A stretch of DNA of 64,000 nt from Actinomadura flavalba DSM 45200 (GTDB lineage Bacteria > Actinomycetota > Actinomycetes > Streptosporangiales > Streptosporangiaceae). Shown in pieces: positions 17,023-25,121 of this stretch (its first letter is position 1; each line of letters starts with the position of its first letter). The notes under the pieces are model-generated. The model was not told the origin of the DNA, made no database searches, and saw only the letters and a list, made by a program, of their open reading frames with translations. A program made the translations under genes and the position numbers. The stretch spans positions 62,001-126,000 of the forward strand of contig NZ_KB894097.1 in the NCBI RefSeq assembly GCF_000374305.1. The letters run 5' to 3'.

Positions 17023-19389
17023 ATGGGTGCCCGTCAAGTCAAGTCCGCTCGCGCCACGGCCCTGGAGACCGAGCAGCGGCACGTCTCCCGCGTCTACGCC
17101 CGGCTCGACGCCGAGCGCGCCGCGGCCGAGGACGCCGTCGCGGCGGGCCCCGGCGCGGGCGGCGGCGCCGGGTTCCAGGCGCGCGTCGAGCGGCAGGCGT
17201 CCGTCGAGGAGGGCGCGCGGCGGCTCGCCCGGCTCGGCGGCGTCGAACGCGCCCTCTGCTTCGGCCGCATCGACCACCGCGACGGCGACACGTTCTACGT
17301 CGGCCGCATCGGCCTGCGCGACGAGGACCGCGAACCGCTGCTCATCGACTGGCGCGCCGAGGCGGCCCGTCCCTTCTACACCGCCACCGCGGGCGACCCC
17401 GGCACCCTCGCCCGCCGCCGCCACCTGCACCTGCGCGGCCGCACCGTGCAGCGGGTGGACGACGAGGTCTTCGACCTGGCGGGCCTCGCCGAGGACGACC
17501 GGGCCGCCATCGTCGGCGAGGCGGCCCTGCTCGCCACCCTGCGCCGGGGCCGGACGGGCCGGATGGGCGACGTCGTCGCCACGATCCAGGAGGAACAGGA
17601 CGAGGTCATCCGCGCGGGCCTGCACGGCGTGCTCGTCGTGCAGGGCGGTCCCGGCACCGGCAAGACCGTCGCGGCGCTGCACCGGGCGGCGTACCTGCTG
17701 TACACCTACCGCGACGTGCTGGAGCGGCGCGGCGTCCTGGTCGTCGGCCCGAACGCGACGTTCCTGCGCTACATCGAGCAGGTGCTCCCCGGCCTGGGCG
17801 AGACCGACGTGGTGCTGACGACGGTCGGCGGCCTGTTCCCCGGCGTAGACGCGACCGAGGCCGACGTGCCGGACGTCGCGGTCGTCAAGGGCGATCCGCG
17901 CATGGCGGACGTGATCGAGCGGGCCGTCCGCGACCGGCAGCGCGTCCCGGCGGGCGGCCTGGCCGTGGACTGCGACGGGATGACGCTGCGCGCCGACGAG
18001 GACGCCTGCCGCGCCGCCCGCGACCGCGCCCGCGCGCTGCGCGCCCCGCACAACGTGCAGCGCCGCCTGTTCGTGCACGAGATCCTGGACGCGCTGGCGC
18101 TCGACCGCGCCCGCCAGTACGACGCGATGGTGGACGAACCGCTCGCCGAACTGCTCGAACCGGGCAAGACGCCGAAGTGGCTGCAAGAGCTGCTGGACGA
18201 GGCCGAGGACGACCCGCTGCTCGACGCCGAGGACATCCGGCTGTCCAAGGAGACCCTCTGGCAGGACCCGGCCGTCCGCGCCGCGATCGACGCGCTCTGG
18301 CCGGAACTGACCCCGCAGACCCTGCTGGACGCGCTGTTCTCCGACGCCGCGCGCCTGCGCTCGGCGGGCGCCGTGCTCACGGGCGCCGAACGCGCGCTGC
18401 TGGAGCGTCCGCCCGGCGTCCCGTGGACGGTCTCCGACGTCCCGCTGCTGGACGAGGCCGCCGAATGGCTCGGCGCCGACGATCCCGCCGAGCGCGCCCG
18501 GCTCCGCGCGGCCGAGCGGGCCCGCGCCGAGGAGGAGCGCTACACCCGCGAGGTGCTGGAGTCGGCGGGCGTCGACGAGTCCTTCATCGACGCCGCCGAG
18601 CTGGCCGACCGCACCACCGACCACGGCCCGCACCGCACGACGGCCGAGCGCGCCGCCGCCGACCGCACCTGGGCGTACGGGCACGTCATCGTGGACGAGG
18701 CGCAGGAGCTGTCGGCGATGGCGTGGCGGGCGCTGATGCGCCGCGTCCCGACGCGGTCGCTGACGGTCGTCGGCGACATCGCGCAGACGGGCAGCGCGGC
18801 GGGGGCGCCGTCGTGGGGCGCGATGCTCGACCGGTACGTGCCGGGCCGGTGGCGCGAACAGCGCCTCATGGTCAACTACCGCACCCCGGCGGCGATCATG
18901 CGGGTGGCGGCGGACGTGCTGGCGGAGGTCGCGCCGGACGAGACGCCGCCGGTGCCGGTCCGCGACGACGGCCCGCCGCCGCTGGCGCGGCACGTCGAGC
19001 CGGGCGACCTGGGCGCCGCGCTGCCCGGCCTGGTCGCCGCCGAGCTGGCCGAGGTCGGCGCGGACGAGCAGGCCGGACGGCTCGCGGTGATCGCGTCGGC
19101 GCGGCGGCACGCGGCCGTCCGCGCGGCCCTGCCGGACGCGGCGGCGGGCGCGACGCCCGAGGCGCTGGACTCCCCCGCCGTCGTGCTGACGGCGGAGGAG
19201 GCCAAGGGCCTGGAGTTCGACACGGTGATCGTGGTCGATCCGGCGGGGATCACGGCGGGCGGGCCGCGCGGCGGGCAGGACCTCTACGTCGCGGTGACGC
19301 GCGCGACGCGCCGCATGACGGTCGTCCACCACGGCGACCTGCCCGCCGCGCTGCGCCGGCTCACGGATACGGCAGCAGACCCGCGTTGA
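17023..19389 (+). CDS. helD: HelD-like RNA-polymerase-associated ATPase (UvrD/Rep-like)
   Basis: Predicted 788-residue superfamily 1 ATPase of the actinobacterial HelD class. HelD proteins remove stalled RNA polymerase from DNA, and some (HelR) protect against rifamycin. The N-terminus is a coiled-coil arm (ALETEQRHVSRVYARLDAER), followed by GRIDHRDGDTFYVGRIGLRD and PLLIDWRAEAARPFYTAT, both HelD hallmarks. Walker A is GGPGTGKT near residue 208; HVIVDEAQELSAMAWRAL near 555 is Walker B, then VVGDIAQTGS and VNYRTPAAIM. The C-terminal 2A domain has VVLTAEEAKGLEFDTVIVVD. AAAAGGAG lies 12-16 bases before the ATG. The 3' end overlaps the opposing sulfatase gene by 29 bases. Confidence 0.92.
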   Translation: MGARQVKSARATALETEQRHVSRVYARLDAERAAAEDAVAAGPGAGGGAGFQARVERQASVEEGARRLARLGGVERALCFGRIDHRDGDTFYVGRIGLRDEDREPLLIDWRAEAARPFYTATAGDPGTLARRRHLHLRGRTVQRVDDEVFDLAGLAEDDRAAIVGEAALLATLRRGRTGRMGDVVATIQEEQDEVIRAGLHGVLVVQGGPGTGKTVAALHRAAYLLYTYRDVLERRGVLVVGPNATFLRYIEQVLPGLGETDVVLTTVGGLFPGVDATEADVPDVAVVKGDPRMADVIERAVRDRQRVPAGGLAVDCDGMTLRADEDACRAARDRARALRAPHNVQRRLFVHEILDALALDRARQYDAMVDEPLAELLEPGKTPKWLQELLDEAEDDPLLDAEDIRLSKETLWQDPAVRAAIDALWPELTPQTLLDALFSDAARLRSAGAVLTGAERALLERPPGVPWTVSDVPLLDEAAEWLGADDPAERARLRAAERARAEEERYTREVLESAGVDESFIDAAELADRTTDHGPHRTTAERAAADRTWAYGHVIVDEAQELSAMAWRALMRRVPTRSLTVVGDIAQTGSAAGAPSWGAMLDRYVPGRWREQRLMVNYRTPAAIMRVAADVLAEVAPDETPPVPVRDDGPPPLARHVEPGDLGAALPGLVAAELAEVGADEQAGRLAVIASARRHAAVRAALPDAAAGATPEALDSPAVVLTAEEAKGLEFDTVIVVDPAGITAGGPRGGQDLYVAVTRATRRMTVVHHGDLPAALRRLTDTAADPR

Positions 19390-20755
19390 TCTCCGTCCAG
19401 CGGGCGGCCAGCGCCCGCACCACCTCGGGCTCGCGGACGGCGAGGTTCGCCTGTTCGCGCGGGTCGGCGACGACGTCGTACAGGGCGTCCGCCGACCCGG
19501 CCCGCAGGTACTTGTACCGGCCCCGGCGCAGCGCGCGGGATTGGCGGGTGCGCCAGAACAGGTCGTGGCCGGGGGCCTTGGCGCCGCGCAGGAGGTAGGG
19601 GGCGAGGCTGCGGCCGTCGAGCGGGTGGGAGGCGGGCGGGGTGACGCCGGCGATCTCCAGCAGGGTCGCGGTCCAGTCCTGGGTGATGACGGGGACGTCG
19701 CTGACCTGGCGGGGCCGGATGCGGGCGGGCCAGCTCAGGATGTTGGGGACGCGGATGCCGCCCTCGTTCAAACTGGCCTTGGCGCCGCTGAGCGGCCAGT
19801 TGTACGACCAGCGCTCGCCGCCGTTGTCGCTGGAGAACAGCACGAGCGTGTCGTCCTCCTGGCCGGTGGCGCGGATCGCGGCCAGGACGCGGCCGATGGC
19901 GGCGTCCATGGCCTCGACCATGCGGCGGTAGGTGTCCAGGGAGCCGCCGTCGTCGTGCCAGAGGGCGCGGTTGTCACCGGCGTTGACGCGGGCGGTGATC
20001 TCCTCGCTGACCTTGCGGTCGCCGGGCGCCTCCCAGGGCCAGTGCGGGGCGGTGAAGTTGAGGTTCAGCAGCCACGGCTTGCTCCGCTTCTTCCGGACGT
20101 ACTCGGCGGCGCGGTTCGCGATCGTGTCGGTGTAGTAGCCGAGGTCCTTGGTGGGGACCTCGCCCTCGTACAGGTCGACGTTGCCGGGGCCGCTGACCTT
20201 GGAGTAGTAGTCGACGGCGCCGGACAGGTTGCCGAAGAAGGTGTCCCAGCCGGATTTCAGCGGGCTGAACCACGGCAGGAAGCCGCAGTGCCACTTGCCG
20301 AACATGGCGGTGTCGTAGCCGGAGCCTTTGAGCAGGTTGCCGAGCGTGGGGTGGTCGGCGGGGATGCCGAGCAGTTCGTCCGGCCGGGCGATCGGTTCTT
20401 CCAGGCCGCCGCGCAGGCGTCCGGGGTAGCGGCCGGTGTAGAGGCCGAAGCGGGTGGGCGAGCAGACGGCGGCGGCCGAGTAGGCGTCGGTGAAGCGGAC
20501 GCCCCGCGCGGCGAGGCGGTCCAGGTGCGGCGTGCGGATGTGCGGGGAGCCGTAGCTGCTGAGATCGGCCCAGCCGAGGTCGTCACCGAGGATGACCAGG
20601 ATGTTCGGGCGCCGGTGCGGGCGTCCGTGGGCGTCGGCGCGGAACGGCCGCTCGTCGGCGCGCGCCGATCCGGCGGCGCCGATGAGGGCGCCGGACGCGG
20701 CGACGGCCCCGGCGGCGGTGACGGCGGTGCGGCGGGTGATCGCGGGGTCGGTCAC
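19361..20755 (-). CDS. Tat-exported sulfatase (arylsulfatase type)
   Basis: Predicted 464-residue sulfatase, exported by Tat: the N-terminus has ITRRTAVTAAGAVAASGALI and an ADERP cleavage region. The catalytic signature is CSPTR (in AAAVCSPTRFGLYTGRYP), where Cys is converted to formylglycine. Other motifs are ILVILGDDLGWADLSSYG (metal-binding Asp pair) and GKWHCGFLP. LVLFSSDNGGE gives a further metal ligand region. Cys-type sulfatases need a formylglycine-generating enzyme, which is not in the window. Substrate unknown. It is divergent from the aldehyde dehydrogenase gene and tail-to-tail with helD, overlapping it by 29 bases. Confidence 0.93.
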   Translation of the reverse strand: MTDPAITRRTAVTAAGAVAASGALIGAAGSARADERPFRADAHGRPHRRPNILVILGDDLGWADLSSYGSPHIRTPHLDRLAARGVRFTDAYSAAAVCSPTRFGLYTGRYPGRLRGGLEEPIARPDELLGIPADHPTLGNLLKGSGYDTAMFGKWHCGFLPWFSPLKSGWDTFFGNLSGAVDYYSKVSGPGNVDLYEGEVPTKDLGYYTDTIANRAAEYVRKKRSKPWLLNLNFTAPHWPWEAPGDRKVSEEITARVNAGDNRALWHDDGGSLDTYRRMVEAMDAAIGRVLAAIRATGQEDDTLVLFSSDNGGERWSYNWPLSGAKASLNEGGIRVPNILSWPARIRPRQVSDVPVITQDWTATLLEIAGVTPPASHPLDGRSLAPYLLRGAKAPGHDLFWRTRQSRALRRGRYKYLRAGSADALYDVVADPREQANLAVREPEVVRALAARWTEINAGLLPYP

Positions 20756-20842
20756 AAAAACCTACTTTCTAGATCAATTCAACCGAGATAGTAGGGAATT
20801 AGATCGCAGGTCGTCCAGCCGGGACTACCGTCACACGTTGAG

Positions 20843-20856
20843 CAAGCGTACGCTTG
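20843..20856. promoter_or_regulatory. Perfect 14-bp palindrome, candidate operator
   Basis: CAAGCGTACGCTTG is a perfect palindrome of the kind bound by TetR-family repressors. It lies 37 bases before the aldehyde dehydrogenase start and about 90 bases from the divergent sulfatase start. No TetR gene is adjacent; the nearest is at 24504. Confidence 0.5.
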
Positions 20857-20892
20857 GTTGCCGGGATCTCGGCCGAGCGAAAGGGACGCCGC

Positions 20893-22335
20893 ATGACGCG
20901 CGACTATCGGAACCTCATCGGCGGTGAGCTGCGTGCGGCGGCCGACGGCGGCCTGCTCGACTCGGTGGACCCGTCCACCGGTGCGGTGTGGGCGCGGATT
21001 CCGCGCAGCGGCCCGGCCGACGCGGAAGCGGCCGCGGCAGCGGCCCGCGCGGCGTTCCCGGCCTGGTCGGACCTCCCGGCGGCGGTCCGCGCGCACCACC
21101 TGCGCAAGGTCGCGTCGGTCATCGGCGAGCACGCGCGGGAACTGGCGGAGCTGGAGACCCGCGACAACGGCCGCACGATCACCGAGACGTCCCGCCGCGA
21201 CCTGCCCGCCATGGCCTACCTGTGGGGCAACGCCGCCGCCGAGTGCACGGCGGCCGTGCAGGGCCGCACGGTGGACTTCGGCCCCGGGAGCCTCGGCCTG
21301 ACCCGCCGCGAACCGTACGGGGTGACGCTCGGCGTCATCCCGTGGAACTCCCCGATCTCGACGTTCTCGGCCAAGGCCGCGTTCGCTCTGGCGGCGGGCA
21401 ACACGGTCATCATCAAGCCGGCCGAGCAGGCGACGGTGTCGTCCCTGCGCCTGGGCGAACTCCTGGCCGACGTGCTGCCGCCCGGCGTCCTGAACGTCGT
21501 GTCGGGCCTGGGCGAGGAGGTCGGCGACCCGCTCGTCCGCAGCCCCGAGGTCGACAAGATCAGCCTCACCGGCTCGGTCGGCACCGCCCGGGCCATCACC
21601 CGCGCGTCAGCCGACTCCCTGAAGCCCCTGGCCCTGGAACTGGGCGGCAAATCGCCCAACATCGTCTTCGCCGACGCCGATCTCGACCGGGCCGCCCCGG
21701 GCGTCACCACCCAGGCGATCTACACGGCCAACGCGGGCCAGATCTGCTACGGCGGCTCGCGCGTCCTGATCCAGCGCCCGGTCTACGACGAGATGATCGA
21801 CCGCATGACCGAGATCGCCCGGGGCGTCCGCCTAGGCGCCCCGTCCTCCCCCGACACCACGATGGGGCCCATCGTCTCGCGCGACCAGTTCGACCACGTC
21901 ACGTCCTACCTCGACCTGGCCCCCGAGGAGGGCGCCGACCTGGTCTTCGGCGGGCGCTCCGGCCCCGACGCCGTCGAGGACGAGGCTCTCAGGAACGGCT
22001 TCTGGGTCGAACCCACCCTCTACGCGACCACCGACAACTCCCTCCGCGTCTGCCAGGAGGAGATCTTCGGCCCGGTGGCGGTGGCGCTCCCCTTCGACAC
22101 CGAGGACGAGGCCCTGGCCCTGGCCAACGACTCGCCCTACGGCCTGGCCGCCGGCGTCTGGACCCGGAACCTCGCGACGGCCCACCGCATGTTCCGCCAC
22201 CTCCGCACCGGCACCGTCTGGGTCAACACCTTCCGCAAGGTCATGTTCCCCCTGGAGGGCGTCAAGAACAGCGGCTACGGCCACGACTCGGTCCTCGCCT
22301 ACACCCGCGAGAAGGCCGGGATCATCGAGATCTAG
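20893..22335 (+). CDS. NAD(P)-dependent aldehyde dehydrogenase
   Basis: Predicted 480-residue ALDH oxidising an aldehyde to the acid with NAD(P). Motifs in order: ETRDNGRTITE; VIPWNSPISTFSAKAAFALA; AGNTVIIKPAEQATVSSLRL; ITLTGSVGTARAI-type NAD loop (read as SLTGSVGTARAITRA); LALELGGKSPNIVFADADLD (catalytic Glu); NAGQICYGGSRVLIQ (catalytic Cys); EEIFGPVAVALPF. Length is normal. ATG 20893 is preferred because AAGGGA lies 7-12 bases upstream. The actual aldehyde is unknown; relatives include betaine and phenylacetaldehyde dehydrogenases. Its 3' end overlaps the opposing methyltransferase-type gene by 14 bases. Confidence 0.93.
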   Translation: MTRDYRNLIGGELRAAADGGLLDSVDPSTGAVWARIPRSGPADAEAAAAAARAAFPAWSDLPAAVRAHHLRKVASVIGEHARELAELETRDNGRTITETSRRDLPAMAYLWGNAAAECTAAVQGRTVDFGPGSLGLTRREPYGVTLGVIPWNSPISTFSAKAAFALAAGNTVIIKPAEQATVSSLRLGELLADVLPPGVLNVVSGLGEEVGDPLVRSPEVDKISLTGSVGTARAITRASADSLKPLALELGGKSPNIVFADADLDRAAPGVTTQAIYTANAGQICYGGSRVLIQRPVYDEMIDRMTEIARGVRLGAPSSPDTTMGPIVSRDQFDHVTSYLDLAPEEGADLVFGGRSGPDAVEDEALRNGFWVEPTLYATTDNSLRVCQEEIFGPVAVALPFDTEDEALALANDSPYGLAAGVWTRNLATAHRMFRHLRTGTVWVNTFRKVMFPLEGVKNSGYGHDSVLAYTREKAGIIEI

Positions 22336-23545
22336 CCGGTTCGGCGGCCGGGCCCGCGCCGAAGGCGTCGGCGCAGAGGCGGGTGAAGTGCCGGGGGCCG
22401 GGGAGCAGGAGCGTCCAGGCGAGGACGGCCCAGCCGAGGTGCAGGTGGGTGACGGCGTGGCACCAGGCGGACGGGCCGTCGGCGGTGAGGCCGTCGTCGC
22501 GTTCGTAGGTCATGCGACGGAGGCCGGACGGGTGCCGTTCGGCCGGGCGAAGGGCCAGCCGTACCGGGTTCCGGGCGCGGAGCCAGGCTTCGACCGGCCG
22601 GCAGCGGCCGCAGGTGGCGGCGATCCAGATCGTCGCGTCCGGCTGGGCTCCGCGCAGGCGGGGCAGCCACGGGCGGACGGTCCGGCGGTAGGTCGTCCAG
22701 GCGGCGCCGTGCGCCTCGGTGAGCAGGGCGTTCTCGTGCCAGGACGCCAGGCCCGCGCCGTAGGCGGCGGCCGTGGCCGCGCCCAGCAGGAAGACCGGGT
22801 CCAGCAGGGCCAGGAGCAGGTAGACGGCCGTCATGCCGGTCTGCATCGGGTTGCGGACGTAGGCGTACGGGCCCGTCGTCACCAGGCGCGGCGGCGGGTC
22901 GTAGGGCAGCGGGGTACCGCCCGCGCGGGCGAACTCGGCCACGGCGGCGGCCGTGACCGCCAGGGGGACCAGGGCCGCCTGGCCGACCAGCGCCAAGGCC
23001 CACGTGGGACGGGACGGGACGTCGCTCAGCGCGATCGGCAGCCCGAGCATCAGCACCGACGCGGCCACGGCCTGCAACGCCACGCGGGCGCGCAGGTGAC
23101 GGCCGTCGAGCGTCCAGCGGGCGAGCAGCAGACCGGGGACGAGCGCGGCCACCGCCGCGACCGACTCCCCGAGCAGCCAGTCGCCGCCGAGCAGCACGAC
23201 CGGCTCCCCCAGCGGCATGACGGCCAGATCAACCCAGACCGCCGCACCCGCGACGAGCGGCCACGGCAGCGCCCGCAGCGCGAGCACGGCCGCCCCGCCC
23301 CACAGGAAGGCCCAGCCGAGCAGCAGGTCCACCGGGACACCGGCGACGACGCCGCCCTCGGCCGCGAACGTCCACCAGCCCGCGCGCAGCGCCAGCGCGT
23401 TGACGCCCGACAGCGCCGCCAGGTTCCACGCGACGCCCAGCACCAGCGCCGCAACCTCGCGGCGGGACGGCCGGCGCAGCAGCGCGGCGGTCGCGAGCAG
23501 CGGGACGAACAGCGCGACGCCCCGGATCAGCGCGGGATCGGTCAT
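22322..23545 (-). CDS. ICMT-like membrane methyltransferase fused to a DCC (DUF393-like) domain
   Basis: Predicted 407-residue integral membrane protein. About eight hydrophobic segments fill residues 1-300. The motif RLVTTGPYAYVRNPMQTGM near residue 230 is the S-adenosylmethionine-binding signature of isoprenylcysteine carboxyl methyltransferase/PEMT-like enzymes, followed by HENALLTEAHGAAWTTYRR. A C-terminal domain of about 100 residues has WIAATCGRCRPVEAWLRAR and LRLALRP-like strands, resembling thioredoxin-like DCC proteins with a CxxC pair. The fusion is unusual. ATG 23545 overlaps the stop of the upstream membrane gene (ATGA), so the two are co-translated. Confidence 0.75.
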   Translation of the reverse strand: MTDPALIRGVALFVPLLATAALLRRPSRREVAALVLGVAWNLAALSGVNALALRAGWWTFAAEGGVVAGVPVDLLLGWAFLWGGAAVLALRALPWPLVAGAAVWVDLAVMPLGEPVVLLGGDWLLGESVAAVAALVPGLLLARWTLDGRHLRARVALQAVAASVLMLGLPIALSDVPSRPTWALALVGQAALVPLAVTAAAVAEFARAGGTPLPYDPPPRLVTTGPYAYVRNPMQTGMTAVYLLLALLDPVFLLGAATAAAYGAGLASWHENALLTEAHGAAWTTYRRTVRPWLPRLRGAQPDATIWIAATCGRCRPVEAWLRARNPVRLALRPAERHPSGLRRMTYERDDGLTADGPSAWCHAVTHLHLGWAVLAWTLLLPGPRHFTRLCADAFGAGPAAEPARSR

Positions 23546-24420
23546 GGCCGGGTGAACGTCTCGGCGAGGTAGGCCGCCGCCTCGGTCATCGCGCGGCGCT
23601 GCACCGGCCCGAAGTACCAGGACGGGTCGAACGTGCGCTCGTACCGCAGCGTCACCGCCAGGCGCGGGCCGGTCCAGCGGAACTCGGCCTCGGTGAGGCG
23701 CAGCCAGCGGGCGAGCGTGGTGTCGCGGGTGATCGCGAAGACGGCGTGGTCCGGGCCGGAGCGCAGCACGGTGAGGTCCATCGCGCGGGGCTCGGGCTTC
23801 GCGGTGAGGCCGAGGGAGCGGCGGGGCGTGAACGTGATGTGCCGGGTCGCGCCGGGCGTGAGGCCCGAGCCGTCCGCCGTCACGGGACGCGGGAACTTCA
23901 ACCGGGCCATCCCCGCCGGGATCGGCCCGAACTCCGGCGGCGCGGCGAGCGCGGCGCCGGGATCGAACCCCGCCGGGGCCGTCCGGGCGGCCGACGCCTC
24001 CGCCCCGCGCGGCAGCGACCCCACGGCGCCCTCCGCGCTCAGCAGCAGCGGCACGATCAGCAGCGCCGACAGGCCCCGGCGCCGCGCGGCGTTGAGGATC
24101 AGCCCGACGACCAGCCCGCACAGGTAGAACAGCGGCGCCGCCATGACCAGGCACACGACGCCCTCGCCGAGCAGCGGACCGGCCAGGGCGAGGCCGACGG
24201 TGATCGTCGCCGTGATCGTGCCGAGCGGGCTGCGCGGACGGGCCGTGGCGACGACCGTCAGCGCGATCAGCGCGGGGACGCCGACGTAGAACAGCGCGGT
24301 CTGCTCCAGCCCGCTGTGGCCGAGGACCTTGACGGCCAGCATCGCGGCGAACAGCGCCGCGACGACGCCGAACAGCGTCCGGCGCGCGGCGCGCTGCCGC
24401 CGCGGATCGGGGACGACCAT
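23542..24420 (-). CDS. Membrane protein with a large soluble C-terminal domain
   Basis: Predicted 292-residue protein, not recognised. About four membrane helices lie in residues 15-130 (LFGVVAALFAAMLAVKVLG, ALFYVGVPALIALTVVATA, ITVGLALAGPLLGEGVVCLV, PLFYLCGLVVGLILNAARR). A soluble domain of about 150 residues follows, with KFPRPVTADGSGLTPGATRH, ARWLRLTEAEFRWTGPRLAV and FDPSWYFGPVQRRAMTEAAA, which looks like a polyketide-cyclase/START-like fold, though I am not sure. It is translationally coupled to the ICMT-like gene and divergent from a tetR gene with a clear operator between them. Confidence 0.7.
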   Translation of the reverse strand: MVVPDPRRQRAARRTLFGVVAALFAAMLAVKVLGHSGLEQTALFYVGVPALIALTVVATARPRSPLGTITATITVGLALAGPLLGEGVVCLVMAAPLFYLCGLVVGLILNAARRRGLSALLIVPLLLSAEGAVGSLPRGAEASAARTAPAGFDPGAALAAPPEFGPIPAGMARLKFPRPVTADGSGLTPGATRHITFTPRRSLGLTAKPEPRAMDLTVLRSGPDHAVFAITRDTTLARWLRLTEAEFRWTGPRLAVTLRYERTFDPSWYFGPVQRRAMTEAAAYLAETFTRP

Positions 24421-24434
24421 GGGCCACCTCGTTC

Positions 24435-24465
24435 AATCAGTCGGTTTAATCACTTGGTTAAACCG
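24435..24465. promoter_or_regulatory. Operator for the divergent tetR and membrane-protein genes
   Basis: CGGTTTAA-N8-TTAAACCG (24442-24449 and 24458-24465) is a perfect inverted repeat in a strikingly A/T-rich patch. It also reads as two tandem AATCA-T-GGTT copies. It lies between the start codons of the membrane gene (24420) and the TetR gene (24504), the classic position for a TetR site that controls both directions. Confidence 0.65.
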
Positions 24466-24503
24466 TATGATGAACGAAGCTGTCAACCCCGAGGAAGGCC
24501 CGT

Positions 24504-25121
24504 GTGACCAAGCAGAACAGCGCGGAGACCAAGGAACGCCTGCTCGCGGCCGCCGCCGCGACCGTCCGGACGGAGGGCTACGCGGGCACGAGCGCGCGCA
24601 CGATCGCCAAGGCGGCGGAGTGCAACTCGGCGCTGGTCTTCTACCACTTCGGCGGCGTCGACCAGCTCCTGCTCGCCGCGCTCGACCGGTCGTCGGAGGA
24701 ACGCATGAAGGCCCACAGCGCCGCCGTCGCGGACGCGCGGACGCTGGAGGAACTGGTGGAGGCCGCCACCGGGATCTACCGCGCCGACATCGAGGGCGGC
24801 CACATCACCCTGTTCAGCGAACTGGTCGGCGCCAGCATCGCGCGGCCCGAGTTGCGGGCGGAGATCGTCGCCCGCGCCGAGCCGTGGATCGCGTTCGTCG
24901 AGGAGACGCTCGACCGCGTCATCGGCGGCTCACCGCTGGCCCGGCTCATGCCGCCGCGCGACCTCGCCTACGCCGCGATCACCTTCTACCTCGGCGTCAA
25001 CCTGTTCACCCACCTGGATGCCGACCGCACCCGCACCGACGCGCTGTTCGACCTCGCCGGACGGGTCGCGCCGCGCGCCCGGCTCCTCACCCTGCGTCTT
25101 CCCCGGCGGCGCGACGGCTAG
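24504..25121 (+). CDS. TetR-family transcriptional regulator
   Basis: Predicted 205-residue repressor. The HTH has KERLLAAAAATVRTEGYAGT, SARTIAKAAECNSALVFYHF and GGVDQLLLAAL, diagnostic of TetR. The C-terminal domain starts at about residue 75 and gives no effector hint. GTG 24504 is preceded by GAGGAAGG. It most likely controls the divergent two-gene membrane unit (ICMT-like and its partner) through the repeat at 24435-24465, and perhaps itself. Its last 35 bases overlap the 3' end of the opposing YibE/F gene. Confidence 0.92.
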   Translation: MTKQNSAETKERLLAAAAATVRTEGYAGTSARTIAKAAECNSALVFYHFGGVDQLLLAALDRSSEERMKAHSAAVADARTLEELVEAATGIYRADIEGGHITLFSELVGASIARPELRAEIVARAEPWIAFVEETLDRVIGGSPLARLMPPRDLAYAAITFYLGVNLFTHLDADRTRTDALFDLAGRVAPRARLLTLRLPRRRDG

